Assembly: GCF_964204865.1 (NCBI RefSeq)
Contig: NC_135253.1
Span: forward strand, 22,046,001-22,110,000
Source: Styela clava
Taxonomy: Eukaryota; Chordata; Ascidiacea; Stolidobranchia; Styelidae
Direction: 5' to 3'
Length of the DNA: 64,000 nucleotides
Under the pieces are notes generated by a model. It did not search any database, was not told the origin of the DNA, and saw only the letters and a program-made list of their open reading frames with translations. Below are positions 44,395 to 56,270 of the stretch, piece after piece; positions within the stretch are counted from its first letter, which is position 1; every line of letters starts with the position of its first letter. A program made the translations under genes and the position numbers.

Positions 44395-44467
44395 TGTTTC
44401 CACCCGGGCTCGAACCGGGGACCTTTCGCGTGTAAAGCGAACATGATATTCACTACACTACGGAAAC
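44395..44467 (-). tRNA. tRNA-Val-TAC: tRNA-Val (UAC), G19A class
   Basis: D-loop GTGAATATCAT in place of GTGGTTATCAC, with a G-T wobble at the 7-66 pair. Only TTT downstream. Probably inactive. Confidence 0.75.
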
Positions 44468-44773
44468 GCTCGCCACTGGACGCCAATTTATAAGACTGTT
44501 CACTCTTGTTTATATAAATACCCTCAAAAACTTCCGAGTTTCCAGTCGCAAGAAATTTCACAGACAGCCGTCACGCTTGGCGGATTAAAAACCGTGTTCC
44601 CATAAACCCACGCAAGGTAATCAGAGGTGCGATGGCGAGTGTATTCCAACGCCTAGAACGATGAGCAACACCTCCGAGGGGAGGACTCAAAATTCGAGCT
44701 ATTGTATGTTCGAAATACTTATACGTGACGATTGTCGATACAAAAGAGTTGTGACCAAGTCAAATGGAGGGTT

Positions 44774-44846
44774 TGTTTCCGCCCGGGCTCAAACCGGGGA
44801 ACTTCAGCGTGTTAGGCGAACGTGATAACCACTACACTACGGAAAC
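44774..44846 (-). tRNA. tRNA-Val-AAC: tRNA-Val (AAC), weakened
   Basis: Loop CTAACAC. C56 changed to T in the B-box (GGTTTGAGC) and a disturbed anticodon stem. Only TTT downstream. Confidence 0.8.
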
Positions 44847-45098
44847 TCCATCATCCTATGGGTGGATTTCTGCGATACATAATTCCCAAATTTCCAAACC
44901 AATCGCAAATAACCATCCCTGCTTGGGATTCGAACCTGCAAACCCACGCAAGGTAATCAGAGGTGCGATGGCGAGCGTATTCCAACGCCTAGAACGATGA
45001 GCAACACCTCCGAGGGGAGGACTCAAAATTCGAGGTATTTTATCTTTGAAATACTTATACGTGATGTTTGTGAATGAAGTAAGGAAATAATAAACCCT

Positions 45099-45171
45099 TG
45101 TTTCCGCCCGGGCTCGAACCGGGGACCTTTCGCGTGTAAAGCGAACGTGATAACCACTACACTACGGAAAC
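45099..45171 (-). tRNA. tRNA-Val-TAC: tRNA-Val (UAC)
   Basis: Consensus UAC copy, loop TTTACAC. Downstream has TTT only. Confidence 0.96.
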
Positions 45172-45465
45172 GCTCACCACTGGACGGCAATTGATAAGAC
45201 TGTTCAATCTTGTTTATATAATACCCTCAAAAACTTCCGAGTTTCCAGTCGCAAGAATTTTCACAGACAGCCGTCACGCTTGGCGGATTAAAAACCGTGT
45301 TCCCATAAACCCACGCAAGGTAATCAGAGGTGCGACGGCGAGCATATTCCAACGCCTAGAACGATGAGCAACACCTCCGTGGGGAAGACTCAAAATTCGA
45401 GCTATTGTATCTTCGAAATACTTATACGTGATGTTTGTGAATGAAGTAAGGAAATGATAAACCCT

Positions 45466-45538
45466 TGTTTCCGCCCGGGCTCGAACCGGGGACCTTTCGC
45501 GTGTAAAGCGAACATGATATTCACTACACTACGGAAAC
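45466..45538 (-). tRNA. tRNA-Val-TAC: tRNA-Val (UAC), G19A class
   Basis: D-loop GTGAATATCAT like 44395. It lies on the left side of L copy 2. Confidence 0.78.
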
Positions 45539-45674
45539 GCTCGCCACTGGACGCCAATTGATAAGACTGTTCACTCTTGTTTATATAATACCCTCAAAAA
45601 CTTCCGAGTTTCCAGTCGCAAGAATTTTCACAGACAGCCGTCACGCTTGGCGGATTAAAAACCGTGTTCCCATA

Positions 45675-46046
45675 GATAAAACGTGATACAGCGCAATTTT
45701 GGATGAAATATCAGATCTCATACGATTTATAGAAAATTTAGGAATAAATCAAAGTAATATCCTTCTGACAAAAAAATCAATCTTTTACCACTAAACATTT
45801 CAAAGCAATTGGTCCAGTATTCAAAGAGAAAAGCGAATATATCATGACGAAAAAGAAGGACATCAACAAGAACAACAACATAATATCAAAACGATTCAAC
45901 GGTCCACGTGTCCGATAAGACAACAACGAGTCGCTCAGACACTTCTTTCGCATGATTTCCACGCATTGTTGTTATTGTTGTTGTCTTTGTTTTCGTGGCT
46001 TTGCGTGTTATTTGTCAGCTTTCATACGTGTTTTCTAAAAAAAAAA
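45675..46046. repeat. L segment, copy 2
   Basis: Starts 'gataaaacgtgatacagcgc'. It reads 'gtgtccgataagacaacaac' where most copies read 'gtgtccaataag'. Confidence 0.9.
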
Positions 46047-46072
46047 GTGGTCGTAAGGAAATGATAAACCCT

Positions 46073-46145
46073 TGTTTCCGCCCGGGCTTGAACCGGTGAC
46101 CTTTCGCGTGTGAAGCGAACGTGATAACCACTAGACTACGGAAAC
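46073..46145 (-). tRNA. tRNA-Val-CAC: tRNA-Val (CAC), weakened
   Basis: Loop TTCACAC. D-stem mismatch (TAGTCTAG) and C49 to A in the T-stem. Confidence 0.82.
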
Positions 46146-46657
46146 GCTCGCCACTGGACGCCAATTGATAAGACTGTTCACTCTTGTTTATATAATACCC
46201 TCAAAAACTTCCGAGTTTCCAGTCGCAAGAATTTTCACAGACGGCCGTCACGCTTGGCGGATTGAAAACCGTGTTCCCATAATCCCACGCAAGGTAATCA
46301 GAGGTGCGATGGCGAGTGTATTCCAACGCCTAGACCGATAAGCAACACCTCCGAGGGGAGGACTCAAAATCTGAGCTATTGTATGTTCGAAATACTTATA
46401 CGTGACGGTTGTCGATACAAAAAAATTTCCGATTTTCCATTCGCAAGAATTTTCACAGACAGCCGTCACGCTTGGCGGATTAAAAACCGTGTTCCCATAA
46501 ACCCACGCAAGGTAATCAGAGGTGCGACGGCGAGCATATTCCAACGCCTAGAACGATGAGCAACAACTCCGAGGGGAAGACTCAAAATTCGAGCTTTTGT
46601 ATCTTCGAAATACTTATACGTGATGTTTGTGAATGAAGTAAGGAAATGATAAACTCT

Positions 46658-46730
46658 TGTTTCCGCCCGGGCTCGAACCGGGGACCTTTCGCGTGTTAGG
46701 CGAACGTGATAACCACTACACTACAGAAAC
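46658..46730 (-). tRNA. tRNA-Val-AAC: tRNA-Val (AAC)
   Basis: Loop CTAACAC. Acceptor pair 6-67 is a T-G wobble. The 5' flank is the 'tacacgagcctagggatgga' spacer. Spacing from the previous gene is unusually long (585 bp) because the SINE-head unit is partly duplicated between them. Confidence 0.93.
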
Positions 46731-46982
46731 TACACGAGCCTAGGGATGGATTTCTGCAATACATAATTCCCAAATTTCCAAACCTCTCGCAAATAACCAT
46801 CCCTGCTTGGGATTCAAACCTGCAAACCCACGCAAGGTAATCAGAGGTGCGATGGCGAGCGTATTCCAACGCCTAGAACGATGAGTAACACCTCCGAGGG
46901 GAGGACTCAAAATTCGAGCTATTTTATCTTTGAAATACTTATACATGATGTTTGTGAATGAAGTAAGGAAATAATAAACCCT

Positions 46983-47055
46983 TGTTTCCGCCCGGGCTCA
47001 AACCGGGGACCTTTTGCGTGTAAAGAGAACGTGATAACCACTACACTACGGAAAC
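46983..47055 (-). tRNA. tRNA-Val-TAC: tRNA-Val (UAC), degenerate
   Basis: Two mismatches in the anticodon stem and C56 changed to T. Confidence 0.72.
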
Positions 47056-47349
47056 GCTCACCACTGGACGGCAATTGATAAGACTGTTCACTCTTGTTTA
47101 TTTTATACCCTCAAAAACTTCCGAGTTTCCAGTCGCAAGAATTTTCACAGACAGCCGTCACGCTTGGCGGATTAAAAACCGTGTTCCCATAAACCCACGC
47201 AAGGTAATCAGAGGTGCGACGGCGAGCATATTCCAACGCCTAGAACGATGAGCAACAACTCCGAGGGGAAGACTCAAAATTCGAGCTATTGTATCTTCGA
47301 AATACTTATACGTGATGTTTGTGAATGAAGTAAGGAAATGATAAACTCT

Positions 47350-47422
47350 TGTTTCCGCCCGGGCTCGAACCGGGGACCTTTCGCGTGTAAAGCGAACATG
47401 ATAATCACTACACTACGGAAAC
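47350..47422 (-). tRNA. tRNA-Val-TAC: tRNA-Val (UAC), G19A class
   Basis: D-loop GTGATTATCAT. The 3' flank has 'ataaactct' instead of 'ataaaccct', a change shared by most G19A copies. Confidence 0.8.
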
Positions 47423-47727
47423 GCTCGCCAATGGACGCCAATTGATGAGACTGTTCACTCTTGTTTATTTATTACCCTCAAAATCTTCCGAGTTTCCAGT
47501 CGCAAGAATTTTCACATAAAGCCGTCACGCTTGGCGGATTAAAAACCGTGTTCCCATAAACCCACGCAAGGTAATCAGAGGTGCGACGGCGAGTGTATTC
47601 CAACGCCTAGAACGATGAGCAACACCTCCGAGGGGAGGACTCAAAATCCGAGCAATTGTATGTTCGAAATACTTATACGTGACAATTGTCGATACAAAAG
47701 AATTATGACAAAGTCAAATGGAGGGTT

Positions 47728-47800
47728 TGTTTCCGCCCGGGCTCGAACCGGGGACCTTCAGCGTGTTAGGCGAACGTGATAACCACTACACTACGGAAAC
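47728..47800 (-). tRNA. tRNA-Val-AAC: tRNA-Val (AAC), weakened
   Basis: Loop CTAACAC. The 3' anticodon strand is altered (GCTGA), as in 44774. Confidence 0.85.
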
Positions 47801-48052
47801 TACATGATCCTATGGGTGGATTTCTGCGATACATAATTCCCAAATTCCCAAACCTATCGCAAATAACCATCTCTGCTTGAGATTCGAACCTGCAAACCCA
47901 CGCAAGGTGATCAGAGGTGCGATGGCGAACATATTCCAACGCCTAGAAAGATGAGCAACACCTCCGAGGGGAAGACTCAAAATTCGAGCTATTTTATCTT
48001 CGAAATACTAATACGTGATGTTTGTGAATGAAGTAAGGAAATGATAAACCCT

Positions 48053-48125
48053 TGTTTCCGCCCGGGCTCGAACCGGGGACCTTTCGCGTGTAAAGCGAAC
48101 GTGATAACCACTACACTACGGAAAC
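48053..48125 (-). tRNA. tRNA-Val-TAC: tRNA-Val (UAC)
   Basis: Consensus UAC sequence; TTT only downstream. Confidence 0.96.
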
Positions 48126-48430
48126 GCTCGCCACTGGTCGCCAATTGATAAGACTGTTCACTCTTGTTTATATAATACCCTCAAAAATTTCCGAGTTTCC
48201 AGTCGCAAGAATTTTCACAGACAGCCGTCACGCTTGGCGGATTAAAAACCTTGTTCCCATAAACCCACGCAAGGTAATCAGAGGTGCGATGGCGAGTGTA
48301 TTCCTACGCCTAGAACGATGAGCAACACCTCCGAGGGGAGGACTCAAAATCCAAGCTATTGTATGTTCTAAATACTTGTACGTGACGGTTGTCGATACAA
48401 AAGAATTATGACAAAGTCAAATGGAGGGTT

Positions 48431-48503
48431 TGTTTCCGCCCGGGCTCGAACCGGGGACCTTTCGCGTGTTAGGCGAACGTGCTAACCACTACACTACAGA
48501 AAC
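48431..48503 (-). tRNA. tRNA-Val-AAC: tRNA-Val (AAC)
   Basis: Loop CTAACAC; T22 to G in the D-stem; wobble at 6-67. Confidence 0.88.
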
Positions 48504-48758
48504 TACACGAGCCTAGGAATGGATTTCTGCAATACATAATTCCCAAATTTCCAAACCTCTCGCAAATAACCATCCCTGCTTGGGATTCGAACCTGCAAAC
48601 CCACGCAAGGTAATCAGAGGTGCGATGGCGAGCGTATTCCAACGCCTAGAACAACGATGAGTAACACCTCCGAGGTGAGGACTCAAAATTCGAGCTATTG
48701 TATCTTTGAAATACTTATACGTGATGTTTGTGAATGAAGTAAGAAAATGATAAACCCT

Positions 48759-48831
48759 TGTTTCCGCCCGGGCTCGAACCGGGGACCTTTCGCGTGTAAA
48801 GCGAACGTGATAACCACTACACTACGGGATC
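48759..48831 (-). tRNA. tRNA-Val-TAC: tRNA-Val (UAC), broken acceptor stem
   Basis: The 5' end is GATCCCG, giving two acceptor mismatches. Likely a pseudogene although the body is otherwise consensus. Confidence 0.75.
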
Positions 48832-49125
48832 GCTCAGAACTGGACGGCAATTGATAAGACTGTTCACTCTTGTTTATTTAATACCATCGAAAACTTCCGA
48901 GTTTCCAGTCGCAAGAATTTTCCCTGACAGCCGTCACGCTTGGCGGATTAAAAACCTTGTTCCCATAAACCCACGCAAGGTAATCAGAGGTGCGACGGCG
49001 AGCATATTCCAACGCCTAGAACGATGAGCAACACCTCCGAGGGGAAGACTCAAAATTCGAGCTATTGTATCTTCGAAATACTTATACGTGATGTTCGTGA
49101 ATGAAGTAAGGAAATGATAAACTCT

Positions 49126-49198
49126 TGTTTCCGCCCGGGCTCGAACCGGGGACCTTTCGCGTGTAAAGCGAACATGATAATCACTACACTACGGAAAC
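49126..49198 (-). tRNA. tRNA-Val-TAC: tRNA-Val (UAC), G19A class
   Basis: D-loop GTGATTATCAT, left neighbour of L copy 3. Confidence 0.8.
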
Positions 49199-49334
49199 GC
49201 TCGCCACTGGACGCCAATTGATAAGACTTTTCACTCTTGTTTATATAATACCCTCAAAAACTTCCGAGTTTCCAGTCGCAAGAATTTTCACAGACAGCCG
49301 TCACGCTTGGCGGATTAAAAACCGTGTTCCCATA

Positions 49335-49708
49335 ATTAAAACGTGCTACAGCGCAATTTTGGATGAAATATCAGATCTCATACGATTTATAGAAAATTTA
49401 GGATTAAATCAAAGTAATATCCTTCTGACAAAAAAATCAATCTTTCACCACTAAACATTTCAAAGCAATTGGTCTAGTATTCAACGAGAAAAGCGAATAT
49501 ATCATGACGAAGAAGAAGGACATCAGCAAGAACAACAACATAATATCAAAACGATTCAACGGTCCACGTGTCCAATAAGACAACAACAAGTCGCTCAGAC
49601 ACTTCTTTCGCATGATTTCCACGCATTGTTGTTATTGTTGTTGCCTTTGTTTTCGTGGCTTTGCGTGTTATTTGTCAGCTTTCATACGTGTTTTCAAAAA
49701 AAAAAAAA
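49335..49708. repeat. L segment, copy 3
   Basis: Starts 'attaaaacgtgctacagcgc'; A-run of 13, the longest in the array. Confidence 0.92.
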
Positions 49709-49734
49709 GTGGTCGTAAGGAAATGATAAACCCT

Positions 49735-49807
49735 TGTTTCCGCCCGGGCTTGAACCGGGGACCTTTCGCGTGTGAAGCGAACGTGATAACCACTACACTA
49801 CGGAAAC
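49735..49807 (-). tRNA. tRNA-Val-CAC: tRNA-Val (CAC)
   Basis: Consensus CAC with the TTCAAGC T-loop; its terminator is the L-segment A-run read as T-run, 27 nt downstream. Confidence 0.95.
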
Positions 49808-50101
49808 GCACGCCACTGGACGCCAATTGATAAGACTGTTCACTCTTGTTTATATAATACCCTCAAAAACTTCCGAGTTTACAGTCGCAAGAATTTTCAC
49901 AGACAACCGTCACGCTTGGCGGATTAAAAATCTTGTTCCCATAAACCCACGCAAGGTAATCAGAGGTGCGGTGGCGAGTGTATTCCAACGCCTAGAACGA
50001 TGAGTAACACCTCCGAGGGGAGGACTCAAAATTCGAGCTATTGTATCTTTGAAATACTTATACGTGATGTTTGTGAATGAAGTAAGGAAAAAATAAACCC
50101 T

Positions 50102-50174
50102 TGTTTCCGCCCGGGCTCGAACCGGGGACCTTTCGCGTGTAAAGCGAACGTGATAACCACTACACTACGGAAAC
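50102..50174 (-). tRNA. tRNA-Val-TAC: tRNA-Val (UAC)
   Basis: Consensus UAC with a T6 run about 10 nt downstream ('aaggaaaaaataaaccc' on the plus strand). Confidence 0.97.
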
Positions 50175-50467
50175 GCTCACCACTGGACGGCAATTGATAA
50201 GACTGTTCACTCTTGTTTATTTAATACCCTCAAAAACTTCCGAGTTTCCAGTCGCAAGAATTTTCACAGACAACCGTCACGCTTGGCGGATTAAAACCGT
50301 GTTCCCATAAACCCACGCAAGGTAATCAGAGGTGCGATGGCGAGTGTATTCCAACGCCTAGAACGATGAGCAACACCTCCGAGGGGAGGACTCAAAATCC
50401 GAGCTATTGTATCTTTAAAATACTTATACGTGATGTTTGTGAATGAAGTAAGGAAAAAATAAACCCT

Positions 50468-50540
50468 TGTTTCCGCCCGGGCTCGAACCGGGGACCTTTC
50501 GCGTGTGAAGCGAACGTGATAACCACTACACTACGGAAAC
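50468..50540 (-). tRNA. tRNA-Val-CAC: tRNA-Val (CAC)
   Basis: Consensus CAC with T6 terminator. A unit without tRNA follows at about 50833. Confidence 0.97.
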
Positions 50541-50994
50541 GCTCGCCACTGGACGCCAATTGATAAGACTGTTCACTCTTGTTTATATAATACCCTCAAA
50601 AACTTCCGAGTTTCCAGTCGCAAGAATTTTCACAGACAACCGTCACGCTTGGCAGATTAAAAATCTTGTTCCCATAAACCCACGCAAGGTAATCAGAGGT
50701 GCGGTGGCGAGTGTATTCCAACGCCTAGAACGATGAGTAACACCTCCGAGGGGAGGACTCAAAATTCGAGCTATTGTATCTTTGAAATACTTATACGTGA
50801 TGTTTGTGAATGAAGTAAGGAAAAAATAAACCCATAAACCCACGCAAGGTAATCAGAGGTGCGGTGGCGAGTGTATTCCAACGCCTAGAACGATGAGTAA
50901 CACCTCCGAGGGGAGGACTCAAAATTCGAGCTATTGTATCTTTGAAATACTTATACGTGATGTTTGTGAATGAAGTAAGGAAAAAATAAACCCT

Positions 50995-51067
50995 TGTTTC
51001 CGCCCGGGCTCGAACCGGGGACCTTTCGCGTGTAAAGCGAACGTGATAACCACTACACTACGGAAAC
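50995..51067 (-). tRNA. tRNA-Val-TAC: tRNA-Val (UAC)
   Basis: Consensus UAC, T6 terminator. Confidence 0.97.
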
Positions 51068-51361
51068 GCTCACCACTGGACGGCAATTGATAAGACTGTT
51101 CACTCTTGTTTATTTAATACCCTCAAAAACTTCCGAGTTTCCAGTCGCAAGAATTTTCACAGACAGCCGTCACGCTTGGCGGATTAAAAACCGTGTTCCC
51201 ATAAACCAACGCAAGGTAATCAGAGGTGCGACGGCGAGCATATTCCAATGCCTAGAACGATGAGCAACACCTCCGAGGGGAAGACTCAAAATTCGAGCTA
51301 TTGTATCTTCGAAATACTTATACGTGATGTTTGTGAATGAAGTAAGGAAATGATAAACCCT

Positions 51362-51434
51362 TGTTTCCGCCCGGGCTCGAACCGGGGACCTTTCGCGTGT
51401 AAAGCGAACATGATAATCACTACACTACGGAAAC
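51362..51434 (-). tRNA. tRNA-Val-TAC: tRNA-Val (UAC), G19A class
   Basis: D-loop GTGATTATCAT; TTT only downstream; next to L copy 4. Confidence 0.8.
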
Positions 51435-51570
51435 GCTCGCCACTGGACGCCAATTGATAAGACTTTTCACTCTTGTTTATATAATACCCTCAAAAACTTC
51501 CGAGTTTCCAGTCGAAAGAATTTTCACAGACAGCCGTCACGCTTGGCGGATTAAAAACCGTGTTCCCATA

Positions 51571-51943
51571 ATTAAAACGTGCTACAGCGCAATTTTGGAT
51601 GAAATATCAGATCTCATACGATTTATAGAAAATTTAGGAATAAATCAAAGTAATATCCTTCTGACAAAAAAATCAATCTTTCACCACTAAACATTTTAAA
51701 GCAATTGGTCTAGTATTCAACGAGAAAAGCGAATATATCATGACGAAGAAGAAGGACATCAACAAGAACAACAACATAATATCAAAACGATTCAACGGTC
51801 CACGTGTCCAATAAGACAACAACAAGTCGCTCAGACACTTCTTTCGCATGATTTCCACGCATTGTTGTTATTGTTGTTGCCTTTGTTTTCGTGGCTTTGC
51901 GTGTTATTTGTCAGCTTTCATACGTGTTTTCATAAAAAAAAAA
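51571..51943. repeat. L segment, copy 4
   Basis: The A-run is preceded by 'tttcat' instead of 'tttc', the only copy with that change. Confidence 0.92.
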
Positions 51944-51969
51944 GTGGTCGTAAGGAAATGATAAACCCT

Positions 51970-52042
51970 TGTTTCCGCCCGGGCTCGAACCGGGGACCTT
52001 TCGCGTGTGAAGCGAACGTGATAACCACTACACTACGGAAAC
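51970..52042 (-). tRNA. tRNA-Val-CAC: tRNA-Val (CAC)
   Basis: Consensus CAC. Its T-loop is TTCGAGC, unlike the other L-linked CAC genes. Confidence 0.96.
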
Positions 52043-52336
52043 GCTCGCCACTGGACGCCAATTGATAAGACTGTTCACTCTTGTTTATATAATACCCTCA
52101 AAAACTTCCGAGTTTACAGTCGCAAGAATTTTCACAGACAACCGTCACGCTTGGCGGAATAAAAATCTTGTTCCCATAAACCCACGCAAGGTAATCAGAG
52201 GTGCGGTGGCGAGTGTATTCCAACGCCTAGAACGATGAGTAACACCTCCGAGGGGAGGACTCAAAATTCGAGCTATTGTATCTTTGAAATACTTATACGT
52301 GATGTTTGTGAATGAAGTAAGGAAAAAATAAACCCT

Positions 52337-52409
52337 TGTTTCCGCCCGGGCTCGAACCGGGGACCTTTCGCGAGTAAAGCGAACGTGATAACCACTACAC
52401 TACGGAAAC
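52337..52409 (-). tRNA. tRNA-Val-TAC: tRNA-Val (UAC), A37T
   Basis: Loop TTTACTC; T6 terminator. The same change recurs at 53070, showing block duplication. Confidence 0.88.
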
Positions 52410-52702
52410 GCTCACCACTGGACGGCAATTGATAAGACTGTTCACCCTTGTTTATTTAATACCCTCAAAAACTTCCGAGTTTCCAGTCGCAAAAATTTTC
52501 ACAGACAACCGTCACGCTTGGCGGATTAAAACCGTGTTCCCATAAACCCACGCAAGGTAATCAGAGGTGCGATGGCGAGTGTATTCCAACGCCTAGAACG
52601 ATGAGCAACACCTCCGAGGGGAGGACTCAAAATCCGAGCTATTGTATCTTTGAAATACTTATACGTGATGTTTGTGAATGAAGTAAGGAAAAAATAAACC
52701 CT

Positions 52703-52775
52703 TGTTTCCGCCCGGGCTCGAACCGGGGACCTTTCGCGTGTGAAGCGAACGTGATAACCACTACACTACGGAAAC
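52703..52775 (-). tRNA. tRNA-Val-CAC: tRNA-Val (CAC)
   Basis: Consensus CAC, T6 terminator. Confidence 0.97.
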
Positions 52776-53069
52776 GCTCGCCACTGGACGCCAATTGATA
52801 AGACTGTTCACTCTTGTTTATATAATACCCTCAAAAACTTCCGAGTTTACAGTCGCAAGAATTTTCACAGACAACCGTCACGCTTGGCGGATTAAAAATC
52901 TTGTTCCCATAAACCCACGCAAGGTAATCAGAGGTGCGGTGGCGAGTGTATTCCAACGCCTAGAACGATGAGTAACACCTCCGAGGGGAGGACTCAAAAT
53001 CCGAGCTATTGTATCTTTGAAATACTTATACGTGATGTTTGTGAATGAAGTAAGGAAAAAATAAACCCT

Positions 53070-53142
53070 TGTTTCCGCCCGGGCTCGAACCGGGGACCTT
53101 TCGCGAGTAAAGCGAACGTGATAACCACTACACTACGGAAAC
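53070..53142 (-). tRNA. tRNA-Val-TAC: tRNA-Val (UAC), A37T
   Basis: Loop TTTACTC, duplicate of 52337 one two-gene block later (733 bp). Confidence 0.88.
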
Positions 53143-53435
53143 GCTCACCACTGGACGGCAATTGATAAGACTGTTCACTCTTGTTTATTTAATACCCTCA
53201 AAAACTTCCGAGTTTCCAGTCGCAAGAATTTTCACAGACAACCGTCACGCTTGGCGGATTAAAACCGTGTTCCCATAAACCCACGCAAGGTAATCAGAGG
53301 TGCGATGGCGAGTGTATTCCAACGCCTAGAACGATGAGCAACACCTCCGAGGGGAGGACTCAAAATCCGAGCTATTGTATCTTTGAAATACTTATACGTG
53401 ATGTTTGTGAATGAAGTAAGGAAAAAATAAACCCT

Positions 53436-53508
53436 TGTTTCCGCCCGGGCTCGAACCGGGGACCTTTCGCGTGTGAAGCGAACGTGATAACCACTACACT
53501 ACGGAAAC
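53436..53508 (-). tRNA. tRNA-Val-CAC: tRNA-Val (CAC)
   Basis: Consensus CAC, T6 terminator. A tRNA-less junction follows at about 53801. Confidence 0.97.
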
Positions 53509-53962
53509 GCTCGCCACTGGACGCCAATTGATAAGACTGTTCACTCTTGTTTATATAATACCCTCAAAAACTTCCGAGTTTCCAGTCGCAAGAATTTTCA
53601 CAGACAACCGTCACGCTTGGCAGATTAAAAATCTTGTTCCCATAAACCCACGCAAGGTAATCAGAGGTGCGGTGGCGAGTGTATTCCAACGCCTAGAACG
53701 ATGAGTAACACCTCCGAGGGGAGGACTCAAAATTCGAGCTATTGTATCTTTGAAATACTTATACATGATGTTTGTGAATGAAGTAAGGAAAAAATAAACC
53801 CATAAACCCACGCAAGGTAATCAGAGGTGAGGTGGCGAGTGTATTCCAACGCCTAGAACGATGAGTAACACCTCCGAGGGGAGGAATCAAAATTCGAGCT
53901 ATTGTATCTTTGAAATACTTATACGTGATGTTTGTGAATGAAGTAAGGAAAAAATAAACCCT

Positions 53963-54035
53963 TGTTTCCGCCCGGGCTCGAACCGGGGACCTTTCGCGTG
54001 TAGAGCGAACGTGATAACCACTACACTACGGAAAC
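53963..54035 (-). tRNA. tRNA-Val-TAC: tRNA-Val (UAC), U33C
   Basis: Loop TCTACAC: the near-invariant U33 is C. T6 terminator. Borders L copy 5 directly although not of the G19A class. Confidence 0.8.
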
Positions 54036-54171
54036 GCTCACCACTGGACGGCAATTGATAAGACTGTTCACTCTTGTTTATTTAATACCCTCAAAAACTT
54101 CCGAGTTTCCAGTCGCAAGAATTTTCACAGACAGCCGTCACGCTTGGCGGATTAAAAACCGTGTTCCCATA

Positions 54172-54544
54172 ATTAAAACGTGCTACAGCGCAATTTTGGA
54201 TGAAATATCAGATCTCATACGATTTATAGAAAATTTAGGAATAAATCAAAGTAATATCTTTCTGACAAAAAAATCAATCTTTCACCACTAAACATTTTAA
54301 AGCAATTGGTCTAGTATTCAACGAGAAAAGCGAATATATCATGACGAAGAAGAAGGACATCAACAAGAACAACAACATAATATCAAAACGATTCAACGGT
54401 CCACGTGTCCAATAAGACAACAACAAGTCGCTCAGACACTTCTTTCGCATGATTTCCACGCATTGTTGTTATTGTTGTTGCCTTTGTTTTCGTGGCTTTG
54501 CGTGTTATTTGTCAGCTTTCATACGTGTTTTCAAAAAAAAAAAA
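54172..54544. repeat. L segment, copy 5
   Basis: Reads 'gtaatatctttctgac' where the others read 'gtaatatccttc'; A-run of 12, then 'gtggtcgtggggaaatg'. Confidence 0.92.
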
Positions 54545-54570
54545 GTGGTCGTGGGGAAATGATAAACCCT

Positions 54571-54643
54571 TGTTTCCGCCTGGGCTTGAACCGGGGACCT
54601 TTCGCGTGTGAAGCGAACGTGATAACCACTACACTACGAAAAC
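54571..54643 (-). tRNA. tRNA-Val-CAC: tRNA-Val (CAC), weakened
   Basis: Wobble at acceptor pair 5-68 and a changed T-stem pair (CCCAG). Confidence 0.88.
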
Positions 54644-54937
54644 GCTCGCCACTGGACGCCAATTGATAAGACTGTTCACTCTTGTTTATATAATACCCTC
54701 AAAAACTTCCGAGTTTACAGTCGCAAGAATTTTCACAGACAACCGTCACGCTTGGCGGATTAAAAATCTTGTTCCCATAAACCCACGCAAGGTAATCAGA
54801 GGTGCGGTGGCGAGTGTATTCCAACGCCTAGAACGATGAGTAACACCTCCGAGGGGAGGACTCAAAATTCGAGCTATTGTATCTTTGAAATACTTATACG
54901 TGATGTTTGTGAATGAAGTAAGGAAAAAATAAACCCT

Positions 54938-55010
54938 TGTTTCCGCCCGGGCTCGAACCGGGGACCTTTCGCGCGTAAAGCGAACGTGATAACCACTACA
55001 CTACGGAAAC
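54938..55010 (-). tRNA. tRNA-Val-TAC: tRNA-Val (UAC), A37G
   Basis: Loop TTTACGC; T6 terminator. Confidence 0.9.
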
Positions 55011-55303
55011 GCTCACCACTGGACGGCAATTGATAAGACTGTTCACTCTTGTTTATTTAATACCCTCAAAAACTTCCGAGTTTCCAGTCGCAAGAATTTT
55101 CACAGACAACCGTCACGCTTGGCGGATTAAAACCGTGTTCCCATAAACCCACGCAATGTAATCAGAGGTGCGATGGCGAGTGTATTCCAACGCCTAGAAC
55201 GATGAGCAACACCTCCGAGGGGAGGACTCAAAATCCGAGCTATTGTATCTTTGAAATACTTATAAGTGATGTTTGTGAATGAAATAAGGAAAAAATAAAC
55301 CCT

Positions 55304-55376
55304 TGTTTCCGCCCGGGCTCGAACCGGGGACCTTTCGCGTGTGAAGCGAACGTGATAACCACTACACTACGGAAAC
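55304..55376 (-). tRNA. tRNA-Val-CAC: tRNA-Val (CAC)
   Basis: Consensus CAC, T6 terminator. A third tRNA-less junction follows at about 55670. Confidence 0.97.
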
Positions 55377-55830
55377 GCTCGCCACTGGACGCCAATTGAT
55401 AAGACTGTTCACTCTTGTTTATATAACACCCTCAAAAACTTCCGAGTTTCCAGTCGCAAGAATTTTCACAGACAACCGTCACGCTTGGCAGATTAAAAAT
55501 CTTGTTCCCATAAACCCACGCAAGGTAATCAGAGGTGCGGTGGCGAGTGTATTCCAACGCCTAGAACGATGAGTAACACCTCCGAGGGGAGGACTCAAAA
55601 TTCGAGCTATTGTATCTTTGAAATACTTATACGTGATGTTTGTGAATGAAGTAAGGAAAAAATAAACCCATAAACCCGCGCAAGGTAATCAGAGGTGCGG
55701 TGGCAAGTGTATTCCAACGCCTAGAACGATGAGCAACACCTCCGAGGGGAGGACTCAAAATCCGAGCTATTGTATCTTTGAAATACTTATAAGTGATGTT
55801 TGTGAATGAAATAAGGAAAAAATAAACCCT

Positions 55831-55903
55831 TGTTTCCGCCCGGGCTCGAACCGGGGACCTTTCGCGTGTAAAGCGAACGTGATAACCACTACACTACGGA
55901 AAC
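55831..55903 (-). tRNA. tRNA-Val-TAC: tRNA-Val (UAC)
   Basis: Consensus UAC, T6 terminator. Confidence 0.97.
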
Positions 55904-56197
55904 GCTCAACACTGGACGGTAATTGATAAGACTGTTCACTCTTGTTTATTTAATACCCTCAAAAACTTCCGAGTTTCCAGTCGCAAGAATTTTCACAGAC
56001 AGCCGTCACGCTTGGCGGATTAAAAACCGTGTACCCATAAACCCACGCAAGGTAATCAGAGGTGCGACGGCGAGCATATTCCAACGCCTAGAACGATGAG
56101 CAACAACTCCGAGGGGAAGACTCAAAATTCGAGCTATTGTATGTTTGAAATACTTATACGTGATGTTTGTGAATGAAGTAAGGAAATAATAAACCCT

Positions 56198-56270
56198 TGT
56201 TTCCGCCCGGGCTCGAACCGGGGACCTTTCGCGTGTAAAGCGAACGTGATAACCACTACACTACGGTAAC
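56198..56270 (-). tRNA. tRNA-Val-TAC: tRNA-Val (UAC), acceptor mismatch
   Basis: 5' end GTTACCG gives an A-A mismatch at pair 4-69. Same change at 58588. Confidence 0.82.
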
